DNA of 64,000 bases, taken from the NCBI RefSeq assembly GCF_050281185.1, contig NZ_JBNNWS010000007.1, positions 186,001 through 250,000 of the forward strand, written 5' to 3'. The notes beneath the pieces are model-generated. The model searched no databases. It saw only the letters and a list, made by a program, of their open reading frames with translations, and had not been told where the DNA came from. Made by a program: the position numbers and the translations under genes. This stretch comes from Heyndrickxia sp050281185 (lineage in GTDB: Bacteria > Bacillota > Bacilli > Bacillales > Bacillaceae_C). How positions within the stretch are numbered: position 1 is the first letter of the stretch; every line of letters starts with the position of its first letter. Of this stretch, positions 7,924-16,034 are shown one piece after another.

Positions 7924-8949
7924 ATGATGGATGATCGTTATTCAAGACAAATGTTATTTTCACCGATTGGAGTGGAGGGTCAGAAACGGATAGGTGGTAA
8001 GCATGTCTTAATTGTCGGGATTGGGGCATTAGGCTCGAGTATTTCAGAAATGCTTTCAAGAGCAGGTGTAGGAAAATTAACCTTGATCGATCGTGATTAT
8101 GTAGAAACAAGTAATCTTCAAAGGCAGCAGTTATTTTCTGAAAAAGATGCCTTGGATAAACTTCCTAAAGCGGTTGCAGCGAAGAGCAGATTAACTGAGA
8201 TTAATAGTGACATTGAAATTGAAGCTATTGTCGGTGAGGCAGATGTTCCTACATTAGAAAGACTTGCTCCAACAGTAGACTTAATTATTGATGGAACTGA
8301 TAATTTTGAAATTAGATTTCTCTTAAATGATGTCGCCTATAAGTATAATATACCTTGGATTTTTGGATCATGCGTCGGGAGTTATGGATCAACCTTTACC
8401 ATTATTCCTGGTATGACACCTTGTTTGCATTGTTTACTCAAAAAACTTCCGATGAAGGGGCAGACATGTGATACGGTTGGAATTATTGCTCCCACGGTTC
8501 AAATGGTAACTGCTTATCAAGCTGCTGAAGCTTTGAAAATTTTAAGTGAGAACTGGGATGCACTTCGAAGAACCTATATAACATTTGATCTTTGGGAAAA
8601 CCATCATTTATCGATAAAAACAAGTGATGCTTTAAAAAACACTGATTGTCTGACCTGTGGTGAAGAAAGAACACACCCTTTTTTATCACATGAGTCACAA
8701 ACAAAAACAGCGGTCCTTTGCGGAAGGAATACAGTACAAATCCGTCCAGCGAACGGCTCTCTTCCATCATTAGACCAGCTCAGTTCACAGTGGAAACAAG
8801 CAGGGTATCAGGTTAATCAAAATCCATACTTAATATCCGTTCATAAGGAAGATGTGAAAATGGTGATGTTTAAGGATGGGCGGGCACTTATCCATGGGAC
8901 GAATGATCCTATTAAAGCGAAACGGATTTATTATTCCTTTGTAGGATAG
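7924..8949 (+). CDS. MoeB/ThiF-family adenylyltransferase (341 aa)
   Basis: This E1-like enzyme adenylates the C-terminal glycine of MoaD or ThiS. It has the nucleotide-binding motif GIGALGS, LIDRDYVETSNLQRQ, the active-site Cys in GQTCDTVGIIAP, and two CxxC zinc pairs (CLHC and CLTC). The C-terminal extension of about 100 residues beyond the second pair has no obvious rhodanese active-site loop. Adjacent moaD suggests the MoeB role; in some Bacilli one enzyme serves both MoaD and ThiS. ATG 7924 and ATG 7927 are both possible starts after GGAGGGTGA. Confidence 0.85.
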   Translation: MMDDRYSRQMLFSPIGVEGQKRIGGKHVLIVGIGALGSSISEMLSRAGVGKLTLIDRDYVETSNLQRQQLFSEKDALDKLPKAVAAKSRLTEINSDIEIEAIVGEADVPTLERLAPTVDLIIDGTDNFEIRFLLNDVAYKYNIPWIFGSCVGSYGSTFTIIPGMTPCLHCLLKKLPMKGQTCDTVGIIAPTVQMVTAYQAAEALKILSENWDALRRTYITFDLWENHHLSIKTSDALKNTDCLTCGEERTHPFLSHESQTKTAVLCGRNTVQIRPANGSLPSLDQLSSQWKQAGYQVNQNPYLISVHKEDVKMVMFKDGRALIHGTNDPIKAKRIYYSFVG

Positions 8950-8970
8950 GTGTTACTGTGACAAAATTTT

Positions 8971-8992
8971 ACATGTTTCACGTGAAACATGT
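8971..8992. promoter_or_regulatory. parS centromere site for ParB/Spo0J
   Basis: TGTTTCACGTGAAACA (8974-8989) is a perfect match to the Spo0J/ParB parS consensus. It sits in a 22-bp perfect palindrome (8971-8992) in the 136-base gap between the moeB-like gene and ywdI. ParB loads here, spreads, and recruits SMC for origin segregation. parS sites in Bacilli cluster around oriC, which supports an origin-proximal location for this window. Confidence 0.92.
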
Positions 8993-9085
8993 CGAAATAA
9001 CCCGTATAGAATTAAGAGTTTAGGAACAAGTATGCTAAAATCATAAAGAAGATAAAGCAAAAGAATCCTGTTAGGAGATGGATGA

Positions 9086-9364
9086 ATGAGTATATCTTTG
9101 AATTCTCTATTAAATAAAATAGAGCAGGAAATGAAATATGCGAAGCAAACAAAAGACGAAAGTATGGCGAAAAAACATATTTATTCGATCAAAACCTTAT
9201 GCGAGGTTATTTTAGAAGAAGAGAAAAGTGGAGAGATTTTACAGACAGGGTTAAATAATTTACAGACAAATCTGCCTGTCACTCAAAGTATTTCAACAGT
9301 AGGGAAAGCTGAACCGTTAAAGACAGATGATGGTTCAAATGGAGAGTCAATTTTTGATTTCTAG
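9086..9364 (+). CDS. ywdI: YwdI family protein (92 aa)
   Basis: This is a small hydrophilic protein of unknown function. The N-terminal half (residues 1-50) is helical and charged (LLNKIEQEMKYAKQTKDE, then IYSIKTLCEVILEE). The C-terminal half is low in structure and ends ESIFDF. It is recognised mainly by its N-terminal pattern and by synteny with ywdK and gerQ. ATG 9086 follows TTAGGAGATGG. I cannot assign a biochemical role. Confidence 0.7.
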   Translation: MSISLNSLLNKIEQEMKYAKQTKDESMAKKHIYSIKTLCEVILEEEKSGEILQTGLNNLQTNLPVTQSISTVGKAEPLKTDDGSNGESIFDF

Positions 9365-9444
9365 TGTTATTTTTCTTAAAATATAAGGAATGGAAATTTG
9401 ATTTCAGTCTAGCATTTTAGGCTTGAGAAAAAGGAGTGTATCTG

Positions 9445-9816
9445 ATGAAGGCTTTTATTATTATTGGGGCAATTAATGCATTTTTAGCTGTTGCACTTGG
9501 AGCTTTTGGGGCACATGGTCTAGAGGATAAATTAGAACCAAAATATTTGGATATTTGGAAAACAGGAGTTACATATCAAATGTTTCATGCATTAGGTCTT
9601 TTAGCGATTGGAATTATTGCAGGAAATATTCAGGGCTCTTCGCTAATGTCTTGGTCTGGCTGGTTAATGTTTATCGGTATTATTCTGTTTTCAGGAAGCC
9701 TATATGTATTAAGCTTAACGAAAATTAGTATTTTAGGAGCAATCACACCAATAGGTGGAGTTGCATTTTTAGTAGCATGGGTTCTTTTAGTCGTTGCGGC
9801 AATTAAACATCTTTAA
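9445..9816 (+). CDS. ywdK: DUF423 membrane protein YwdK (123 aa)
   Basis: This is a four-helix membrane protein of the DUF423 family. It has the conserved N-terminal GAINAFLAVALGAFGAHGLED and the central YQMFHALGLLAIG. Transmembrane segments fall near residues 3-22, 43-60, 68-90 and 97-120. ATG 9445 lies 8 bases after AAAAAGGAG; an earlier in-frame GTG at 9436 overlaps that site and is rejected. The function of the family is unknown. It is conserved next to ywdI and gerQ in Bacilli. Confidence 0.85.
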   Translation: MKAFIIIGAINAFLAVALGAFGAHGLEDKLEPKYLDIWKTGVTYQMFHALGLLAIGIIAGNIQGSSLMSWSGWLMFIGIILFSGSLYVLSLTKISILGAITPIGGVAFLVAWVLLVVAAIKHL

Positions 9817-9850
9817 TGGGGAAAACTCTTACCTACAGATGAATATAAAA

Positions 9851-10032
9851 GGCTGTTTTCGAATAGATTGTTGTTTTTCGGATAGATTTTTAGGGCAAGA
9901 ATAATATTGTTACGTGCTCTTTTCCCTATATAATAAGTCTTAAATTCTAATAGGAAGATAAATTAAAACCGTAAAAATCCTAATACCGATTTTTACTTGA
10001 TGTTAAAAACAACAAAGTTTACGAAAAGAGCC
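9851..10032 (+). mobile_element. MITE-like element, copy 2 (182 bp)
   Basis: This has the same termini as copy 1 (GGCTGTTTTCGAATAGATTG at the left, ACGAAAAGAGCC at the right). It is flanked by exact 8-bp direct repeats ATATAAAA (9843-9850 and 10033-10040). The internal complementary segments GTAAAAATC and GATTTTTAC are present. It is inserted 34 bases after the ywdK stop. Confidence 0.88.
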
Positions 10033-10039
10033 ATATAAA

Positions 10040-10073
10040 AACAAAAGGCCCTTCATTTTGAAGGGCCTTTTGT
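10040..10073. terminator. Bidirectional terminator between ywdK and gerQ
   Basis: AACAAAAGGCCCTTC and GAAGGGCCTTTTGTT form a perfect 15-bp stem with a 4-base loop and A/T tracts on both sides. It serves the convergent ywdK and gerQ genes. Confidence 0.85.
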
Positions 10074-10077
10074 TGTA

Positions 10078-10316
10078 TTGTCTAACTCCAGCGCTTTTCT
10101 AGAAAGGTAAGAAAGTATAAAATTTACTAAGGATATTAGACATGAAAAGTGTCTGCTGTGTCTAGCTCCAGCGCCTATCGACTAGCGTACTTCAGGACTC
10201 CTCCCTACGATAAGTCAACATCGATTCGCCCTTAGGGGCTCATCGTGTTTCCTTTATCTCAGTCGAAAGTCCCGAAAGGAAGTACGTCGATGAACAAGGC
10301 GCTTGCGCATTTCTTA
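10078..10316 (+). repeat. ~155-bp hairpin repeat, variant copy with upstream extension
   Basis: A short fragment of the repeat (10078-10103) is followed by a full unit that begins AGAAAGTATAAAATTTACTA and ends GGCGCTTGCGCATTTCTTA, directly abutting the gerQ stop codon. The stem differs from other copies (GTACTTC with GAAGTAC in place of GGATTTC with GAAATCC, and CGAC with GTCG in place of CGGC with GCCG). These are paired changes that keep the hairpin. Confidence 0.82.
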
Positions 10317-10317
10317 T

Positions 10318-10794
10318 TTACCTCGGAGAATAAGTTGTAAGTCCCGGAGCAGCTCCATATGGATATTCATATTCAATTGGCTCACTAAATGTAATGTAGT
10401 CTACATAAACCATTGGAATAAGATTTCGTTCGCCTGATTGAGGATCACTTAGAATGACATGATCACGTCCGGCTGCTTCAATGACTCCTTTAAATATTTT
10501 GGCGTTCCACTCTCGGTTATTTTCAAACGTAGCATATAGTGTTACGAGTTTCCCTTTGTTTAGACGTAAAATATTTTCGATATAAGATTGTTCAACAGGC
10601 AGCATACCGGGAATACTTGGGCCTGCTGAAGGTGGAGTTGGAGTTGCTGGTTGCGCAAATGGAATTGCTTGTGGAACTTGTTGTTGTGCACCGTACTGAG
10701 GCATTCCTTGCATTCCTCCATACATTGGCTGTTGTCCACCACCTGGTGGCATTTGGTACCCATAAGGTGGTGGATTATAACTTGATTTTGACAA
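10318..10794 (-). CDS. gerQ: Spore coat protein GerQ (158 aa)
   Basis: GerQ is a coat protein needed for CwlJ-dependent spore germination and is cross-linked by transglutaminase. Residues 1-70 are rich in Pro, Gly, Gln and Tyr (NPPPYGYQMPPGGGQQP). The conserved C-terminal half carries QSYIENILRLNKGKLVTLYATFENN and MVYVDYITFSEPIEYEYP. The start is TTG 10794 after GGAGGGAGAAGA. The N-terminal Lys3 is where cross-linked lysines lie in the B. subtilis protein. Expression in the mother cell is expected from family knowledge; I did not find a convincing sigma-E promoter. Confidence 0.9.
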   Translation of the reverse strand: MSKSSYNPPPYGYQMPPGGGQQPMYGGMQGMPQYGAQQQVPQAIPFAQPATPTPPSAGPSIPGMLPVEQSYIENILRLNKGKLVTLYATFENNREWNAKIFKGVIEAAGRDHVILSDPQSGERNLIPMVYVDYITFSEPIEYEYPYGAAPGLTTYSPR

Positions 10795-11122
10795 TCTTCT
10801 CCCTCCTTAAAATAGGTTCAAATAGCAACCTATACCACTACTTTCAGATTTTTATTCAAGACTTGTTCACTTTAAATTGCTATTCCTTTATGAAAAGTAA
10901 GTACTACCAAAACTTCACCTCACTTTATTGCTTCTCCTTAAGATGTATGGTGAATGGTTTAAGATTAGCTTTTACATTTCATATGTATGTAAGAGTGGTG
11001 AAAGATATGCCGAGAATATAATCGTATTTTTTAAAAGCTTATAGTTTTAAAAAAAATTAAGAGGATCTTTCTCTCACTCAAAAAACTTTCACTTTTTTCG
11101 TAAAGGACCCATAAAGCTCTTT
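10795..11122. other. Intergenic region upstream of gerQ
   Basis: This 328-base part of the 646-base gap between gerQ and the lipoprotein gene must hold the gerQ promoter on the minus strand. I see no convincing gene, no strong hairpin and no clear sigma-factor consensus in it. The rest of the gap holds the shared operator (11123-11163) and a hairpin repeat (11222-11424). Confidence 0.4.
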
Positions 11123-11163
11123 CTTACAATACTGTAAGATAGCTGTCATCTAAATAGATAGGT
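11123..11163 (+). promoter_or_regulatory. Inverted-repeat operator and promoter of the lipoprotein operon
   Basis: CTTACA-ATAC-TGTAAG (11123-11138) is followed by the conserved string TAAATAGATAGGT (11151-11163). The same two elements at almost the same spacing occur on the minus strand in front of the DUF418/BceAB-like operon (21076-21116). This shared arrangement suggests one regulator, most likely the OmpR-family protein encoded at 15345. A small hairpin (GAGAATTAATGGTTCTC) follows. Confidence 0.55.
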
Positions 11164-11221
11164 GAGAATTAATGGTTCTCCTATAATGAAATCAACAGCA
11201 AGAGATGAAGTACTTTTAAAA

Positions 11222-11424
11222 AGGTAAGAAAGAAGAAATTTACTAAGGATATTAGGCATGAAAAGTGTCTGCTGTGTCTAGCTCCAGCGCCTATCGGCTA
11301 GCGGATTTCTCCGTCTTCTCCCTACGATAAGTCAACATCGGCTCGTCCCTCGCCGTGTTTCCTTTATCTCAGTCGAAGACTACAAAATCCGTACGCTAGA
11401 GCTGCGGCGCTTGCGCTTTTCTTA
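11222..11424 (+). repeat. ~155-bp hairpin repeat in the lipoprotein 5' leader
   Basis: This is a full copy with the upstream extension. It lies between the putative promoter at 11123-11163 and the ribosome binding site of the lipoprotein gene, and it ends (GCGCTTGCGCTTTTCTTA) directly before AAAGGAGG. It is therefore probably transcribed as a long structured 5' leader. Confidence 0.85.
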
Positions 11425-11440
11425 AAGGAGGAAGCAAAAA

Positions 11441-12028
11441 ATGAAAAAATTACTAAGTGTATGTGTAACTGCAATGTTAGCGGGATCTTTATTAACAGGC
11501 TGTAGTGAGACAAAAGAGAAGTTTACAAAAGCTAATGGAGTTGTTTTATATGGAGATCAAAATCAGGTAGAGAATATCTTTGATCAAGAGAAAGAGGATC
11601 TTAAAGAAAAAGCTGAGTACAAAATCAAAGTTGCTGATGCTGGTGATCAAAAAGTAATGATTTTAGATGAAACAACAGCTAAAGCACTTGTAGATAAAGA
11701 TCTTTTTAAAGAAGTGAAAAAGGATGATGAAACAGAAGCAATTTCATCATTACCGGAAGTGAAAAAAGGGAATGCCGTTCTTTTTGCTAAAGAGGAAGTG
11801 AATGAACTAAATTTAGATGAAAAAAAATTAAAAGTATCCTATGAAGGAAACAAAATTATAGGGGATGGAAGAAGTTATGTTGATATGTTCTTGATTGTCG
11901 ATGATAATGAATGGTCTTCTATAAATGGAGAAAAAAAAACAATGGGAATGATAAAATATGAAAAAGATCCAAAGAAAAAAATGATCGATTTCAAAGTTGA
12001 TACAGTACAGTTAGTCAAAATAGGATAA
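11441..12028 (+). CDS. Putative lipoprotein of unknown function (195 aa)
   Basis: The signal peptide ends in a clear lipobox, LLTGC, with Cys21 as the lipid-modified residue. The mature part (about 175 residues) is hydrophilic and lysine-rich, with no domain that I recognise. ATG 11441 follows a perfect AAAGGAGG. It is the first gene after the inverted-repeat promoter and is followed, after a hairpin, by an ABC transporter gene pair. A role as an extracellular accessory of that transporter or of the nearby two-component system is possible, but only context supports this. Confidence 0.7.
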   Translation: MKKLLSVCVTAMLAGSLLTGCSETKEKFTKANGVVLYGDQNQVENIFDQEKEDLKEKAEYKIKVADAGDQKVMILDETTAKALVDKDLFKEVKKDDETEAISSLPEVKKGNAVLFAKEEVNELNLDEKKLKVSYEGNKIIGDGRSYVDMFLIVDDNEWSSINGEKKTMGMIKYEKDPKKKMIDFKVDTVQLVKIG

Positions 12029-12039
12029 TAAAACATGAT

Positions 12040-12068
12040 AGGTCTGCACCATTCAATGGGTCAGACCT
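12040..12068 (+). terminator. Hairpin after the lipoprotein gene
   Basis: AGGTCTG and CAGACCT, extended by ACC and GGT, form a stem of about 10 bp. There is no proper T tract (AGTTTGCT follows), so termination may be partial and allow expression of the downstream ABC genes. Confidence 0.5.
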
Positions 12069-12148
12069 AGTTTGCTTATACGTCCAGAATAGAAGAATGT
12101 TATAGTAAATATACTAATGCCAAAATGTATAGGGAAAGTGAGGATCAT

Positions 12149-12832
12149 ATGTTGGAAGTCATTCGATTAGAGAGTGTTAGTAAAATATTTGGAAAAGGAA
12201 AAAGTGCTGTTCCAGCCTTAACTTCAATTGATTTGACGATTCAGAAAGGAGAATTTATTGCCATCATTGGTCCTTCAGGGTCAGGGAAAAGTACATTGCT
12301 TCATACGATAGGTGGTCTTGAAGCTCCAACAAAGGGAATTGTTAAAGTAGAAGGACAACCCATTTATTCTTTATCTGATGAGGCAATCTCCATCTTACGC
12401 CGCAGAAAAATTGGACTTATCTTTCAATCGTTTAATCTCGTTCCTATTTTAAATGTAGAGGAAAATATTCAGCTTCCTATATTGCTTGATCATCAGAAAG
12501 TGGATCATGATTATTATCAAGATATTGTTGATTATCTAGGCATAAAAGATAAAATGTATGCCTCTCCATCAGAATTGTCAGGAGGACAGCAGCAAAGGGT
12601 CGCCATTGCACGTTCATTAATACATAAACCTGCTTATATATTAGCAGATGAACCAACAGGTAATTTAGAGAGCAAAACAAGCGAGGATGTGATCAGTCTT
12701 TTGCAATTAACCGCACAAAGGTATAAGCAAACCGTAATTGTTGTCACACATGATATGAAAATAGCTGATAGAGCTAATCGGGTCATTGAAATAGAGGATG
12801 GTTTAATTAAAAAAGATGTGTCTTACGCTTAG
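12149..12832 (+). CDS. ABC transporter ATP-binding protein, MacB/LolD-like (227 aa)
   Basis: This has the Walker A motif GPSGSGKST, the Q-loop IFQSFNLVP, the signature LSGGQQQRVAIARSL and Walker B YILADEPTGNLES, all typical of the MacB/LolD mechanotransmission subfamily. The start is placed at ATG 12149 after AGTGAGG; an upstream in-frame ATG at 12125 would add 8 residues without a good ribosome binding site. The permease gene follows 14 bases after the stop. Transporters of this type couple ATP hydrolysis to movements of an external domain rather than to membrane passage of substrate. Confidence 0.88.
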   Translation: MLEVIRLESVSKIFGKGKSAVPALTSIDLTIQKGEFIAIIGPSGSGKSTLLHTIGGLEAPTKGIVKVEGQPIYSLSDEAISILRRRKIGLIFQSFNLVPILNVEENIQLPILLDHQKVDHDYYQDIVDYLGIKDKMYASPSELSGGQQQRVAIARSLIHKPAYILADEPTGNLESKTSEDVISLLQLTAQRYKQTVIVVTHDMKIADRANRVIEIEDGLIKKDVSYA

Positions 12833-12846
12833 AAGGGGTCATAAAG

Positions 12847-15228
12847 ATGTCGATCTATGGAAAATTGACAAAAAAACATTTATTGCAAAATAAAAAAAGA
12901 ACGATTTTAACTTTATTAGGAATGATCTTATCTATATCACTTATTACTTCAATAGGCACTTTCTTAATTAGCTTCCAACAGTATAGTATTCATAAAACAA
13001 AAAGTGATAATGGCTCCTACCATGTAAAAATAAATCATGCAAATCATCAATTATTAAAGCGCCTTCAAGTGAATCCTCAGATTAAAAAGGCAGGAGTGCT
13101 TTCCAAAGAGACTTACTTCTTAAAAGATGGAGAAAAGCTAGTACTTAAAACAATCGATCAAGAAGTCTTTTCATTACTTCCATTCCACGCAATTAAAGAA
13201 CAAAATCATCAAGGAATTATTATCGAAAAGTGGGTTTTTGCAGATCTTAAGAAAAGATATAATACGGAAAAGTCTATAACACTCAAGGATAAAGAAGGAA
13301 AAAGTCATATTCTTCAAGTACATAAGATTGTCGACAATCATCAAAATTTCCGTGATGAACAGGGATTAGAAGGGTTTATTGTCAAAAAAACAGTAACAGA
13401 GCAAAAAAATATAGAGATTTTTCTTGAAGTAGATGAACATGCAAACTTTCAAGAAGTATATAGACAATTACTTAATGATGTCCCTAAAGAAAATATTGAA
13501 TTAAATCATCCTTTAATAGGAGTTATGTTTTCTGAAGAAACTCCCGATGCCACCAGCATATATAAATCACCTATTTACATCTTACCGATTGGTATTGTTG
13601 TTATCGCGACTTTTGCCTTCATATTTAATATGTTTCAGATAAGCATTACCGAGCGGATTCGTGATATTGCTTTATTAAGAACAGTGGGTGCTACTAAACG
13701 GCAAATTAAAAAAATGACTGTTTATGAAATGGGAATATACGGATTAATTAGTATCCCGGTAGGTCTTATTCTTGGTATTTTCGGCTTTTGGATTATTTTA
13801 AGTTTATATCAATTATTTTTTCAGGAAACAGAAATTTCGTTATTTTACTTTCCGATGGTTTTATCACCCGGTGTCCTCTTATTAAGCAGTTTTATTGGGT
13901 TGTTTGCACTGATTATTTCGGGATTGCTCCCATTAAAGATAGCGAATCGAGCATCTCCATTAGATTTTTTAAGAAGAACAGGCAGTCATAGAGTGCTAAG
14001 TGCGAGAAGGATGAATCGCTTTTTGAAAAATGTTGTTGGTATTGAAACCGTTATGGCGATTAGAAATATTTTCAGGAATAGATTAAGATCTTTCATTATT
14101 ATCTTTTCTCTTGGATTTAGTATGTTTTTATTTATCGCTTTTTCTAGTTTTGTCATGATGATGATCAAATCGGATATACGAGATCAAATAAATGGAGATT
14201 TTAGGATTGTTCTTCATCAATCGGAGACATTGCCAAAGGCTTTATGGGCTGATTTAGAAAGGATTCCGGAAATAAAGGAAAAGTATATCCATTATGCCAG
14301 TGTACCTGTTAAATTAAATCTTCCAATTTCAAACTTAAGTCAAACCGAAGCAGATAATATATATGCATCAAATATAGATGGAAAGGAATTCTATTCAGCA
14401 TTTTCTAATGTTTCCCCCATAACAGTCGAAAACGAGAGATTTTTGACGAATAGACTGATTGCTGGTTCAATAAATAAAAAGAGAATGTTACTCGATCACG
14501 GGATTATTTATGCGAAAGGAAAGGGCAGTAAATCCTTAATGAAGGTTGGAGATCAGGTATTTATTCAGACAAAAAGTGAGGAAAACAATGATTACGGTCC
14601 AATGCGAATGGTAAAAGTTTCAGGGATTATTGAGCTTGGCCAGTCAGAAAATGAACTCCTTTCCTATCCAGAAATCATTCCATCTACACCAACTGTAAAT
14701 GGGATGTCACTTTATCTAAAAAACGAAAAAGATATGAAGAAGGTATCGAAAAAATTAGAAGAAATAACGGCCAATAATCCTAACTTAGAGATTGTAAACG
14801 TAGTTGAAAACCAGCGCAATGCAACGTCTTTAGAAACACAAATACAAATATTGTTATATGGATTTGTTATCGTAATAGCCTTTATCGGGATATTAAATAT
14901 TATTAATACGACGATTATGAATATTATTTTACGAAGAAGGGAATACGCAACCCTTCAAGCTATAGGAATGTCGATAAAAAGTGTAAGAAATATGGTAATA
15001 AAAGAAGGATTGCTTTTTGGCTTAATTAGCGGTGGGATTGGAATGGCAGCTGCTGGGTTTATAGAGCTATTACTAGCTTTAAATGGAGCCCCTTTAGAAT
15101 GGATGGAAAGTTTAAAGATATACTTTTTAGCTTTCCTTGTTCTTATTTTTATTTGCAATATATCAGCATTAGTTTCTTCGCATATGCTTAAAAATACTCA
15201 ATGGACTGACAAATTTAGAAATGAATAA
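12847..15228 (+). CDS. FtsX-like ABC permease with two FtsX domains (793 aa)
   Basis: This is a large permease with TM1 near residues 20-42, an external domain of about 190 residues, and a first FtsX block of three TM segments (about 243-375). A second copy of this arrangement follows: TM near 412-440, an external domain to about 665, and a final three-TM block (670-785). Each FtsX block carries the typical sequences ITERIRDIALLRTVGATKRQIK and LRRREYATLQAIGMSIKSV. The duplicated form is common in Firmicutes transporters that handle lipoproteins or antimicrobial peptides. It pairs with the preceding ATPase; the substrate is unknown. Confidence 0.85.
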   Translation: MSIYGKLTKKHLLQNKKRTILTLLGMILSISLITSIGTFLISFQQYSIHKTKSDNGSYHVKINHANHQLLKRLQVNPQIKKAGVLSKETYFLKDGEKLVLKTIDQEVFSLLPFHAIKEQNHQGIIIEKWVFADLKKRYNTEKSITLKDKEGKSHILQVHKIVDNHQNFRDEQGLEGFIVKKTVTEQKNIEIFLEVDEHANFQEVYRQLLNDVPKENIELNHPLIGVMFSEETPDATSIYKSPIYILPIGIVVIATFAFIFNMFQISITERIRDIALLRTVGATKRQIKKMTVYEMGIYGLISIPVGLILGIFGFWIILSLYQLFFQETEISLFYFPMVLSPGVLLLSSFIGLFALIISGLLPLKIANRASPLDFLRRTGSHRVLSARRMNRFLKNVVGIETVMAIRNIFRNRLRSFIIIFSLGFSMFLFIAFSSFVMMMIKSDIRDQINGDFRIVLHQSETLPKALWADLERIPEIKEKYIHYASVPVKLNLPISNLSQTEADNIYASNIDGKEFYSAFSNVSPITVENERFLTNRLIAGSINKKRMLLDHGIIYAKGKGSKSLMKVGDQVFIQTKSEENNDYGPMRMVKVSGIIELGQSENELLSYPEIIPSTPTVNGMSLYLKNEKDMKKVSKKLEEITANNPNLEIVNVVENQRNATSLETQIQILLYGFVIVIAFIGILNIINTTIMNIILRRREYATLQAIGMSIKSVRNMVIKEGLLFGLISGGIGMAAAGFIELLLALNGAPLEWMESLKIYFLAFLVLIFICNISALVSSHMLKNTQWTDKFRNE

Positions 15229-15344
15229 CGATAGGATCTTCTCTGTTTTTTTACTGTATTAAAGAAAGACGACTCAAACGAAGGATTTATCATACTTTAC
15301 AGTTTTTGCAATTACAGCTAATAGAAAAAGGAGAATGGTATGTA

Positions 15345-16034
15345 GTGAGAATACTATTATTAGAAGATGACACTTCATTAGCCTTGGGATTAGAATTTTC
15401 ATTGAGGGAAGAAGGGTATGAGGTTACACATGTAAGCTTAGTTGAAGAATGCAAAGAAATCTTTGAAAAAGAATCATTTGATTTAGCATTACTTGATGTT
15501 ACCCTCCCAGATGGAAATGGTTACGATATGTGTAAATATATTCGGGAACAATCAGATATGCCGATAATTTTTCTTACTGCAATGGATGATGAAGTGAATA
15601 TCGTTCTAGGTCTGGATATAGGAGCTGATGATTATATTACAAAACCATTTCGAGTGAGAGAGCTACTTTCACGCATTCGTGCTGTATTAAGAAGAAAGGG
15701 GAAAGAAAGCTCGGGACATCAATTAAAAAGCGGCTCCATTATTCTTGATATTGATTGTGCTGTTTTAAAAAAAGAAAGAGAAGAGATCCCCCTCTCTGCC
15801 CAAGAGTATAAATTGATGTTAATTTTTATGAATCATCCAGAAAAAATATTAAGCCGTGAAGAAATCTTTGATTTACTTTTAGAAGGGGGCGGTGGATTTT
15901 TTGAGGATAATACGTTATCCGTGTATATTAAAAGATTGCGGGAGAAGATAGAGACTGACTTTACAAACCCGGAATATATTTTGACACATCGGGGGTTAGG
16001 GTATAAATGGAACAAACGAGTAGTAAGAGAATAG
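15345..16034 (+). CDS. OmpR-family response regulator (229 aa)
   Basis: The receiver domain has EDD at residues 7-9, the phospho-acceptor Asp51 in LALLDVTLP, and the TKPF lysine. The winged-helix domain occupies residues 128-228. GTG 15345 is chosen as start, 11 bases after AAAAAGGAG; the open frame extends upstream to a TTG without its own site. The gene overlaps the kinase gene by 28 bases. It lies between two ABC systems whose promoters share one inverted-repeat motif, so it is the best candidate regulator of both. Confidence 0.87.
   Translation: MRILLLEDDTSLALGLEFSLREEGYEVTHVSLVEECKEIFEKESFDLALLDVTLPDGNGYDMCKYIREQSDMPIIFLTAMDDEVNIVLGLDIGADDYITKPFRVRELLSRIRAVLRRKGKESSGHQLKSGSIILDIDCAVLKKEREEIPLSAQEYKLMLIFMNHPEKILSREEIFDLLLEGGGGFFEDNTLSVYIKRLREKIETDFTNPEYILTHRGLGYKWNKRVVRE

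Noticed and set aside
10539..11021. Long plus-strand frame overlapping gerQ
   Set aside because: It is antisense to gerQ and has no ribosome binding site. Its apparent composition (runs of Leu and Val) is what the reverse of a Gln/Pro/Gly-rich gene gives.
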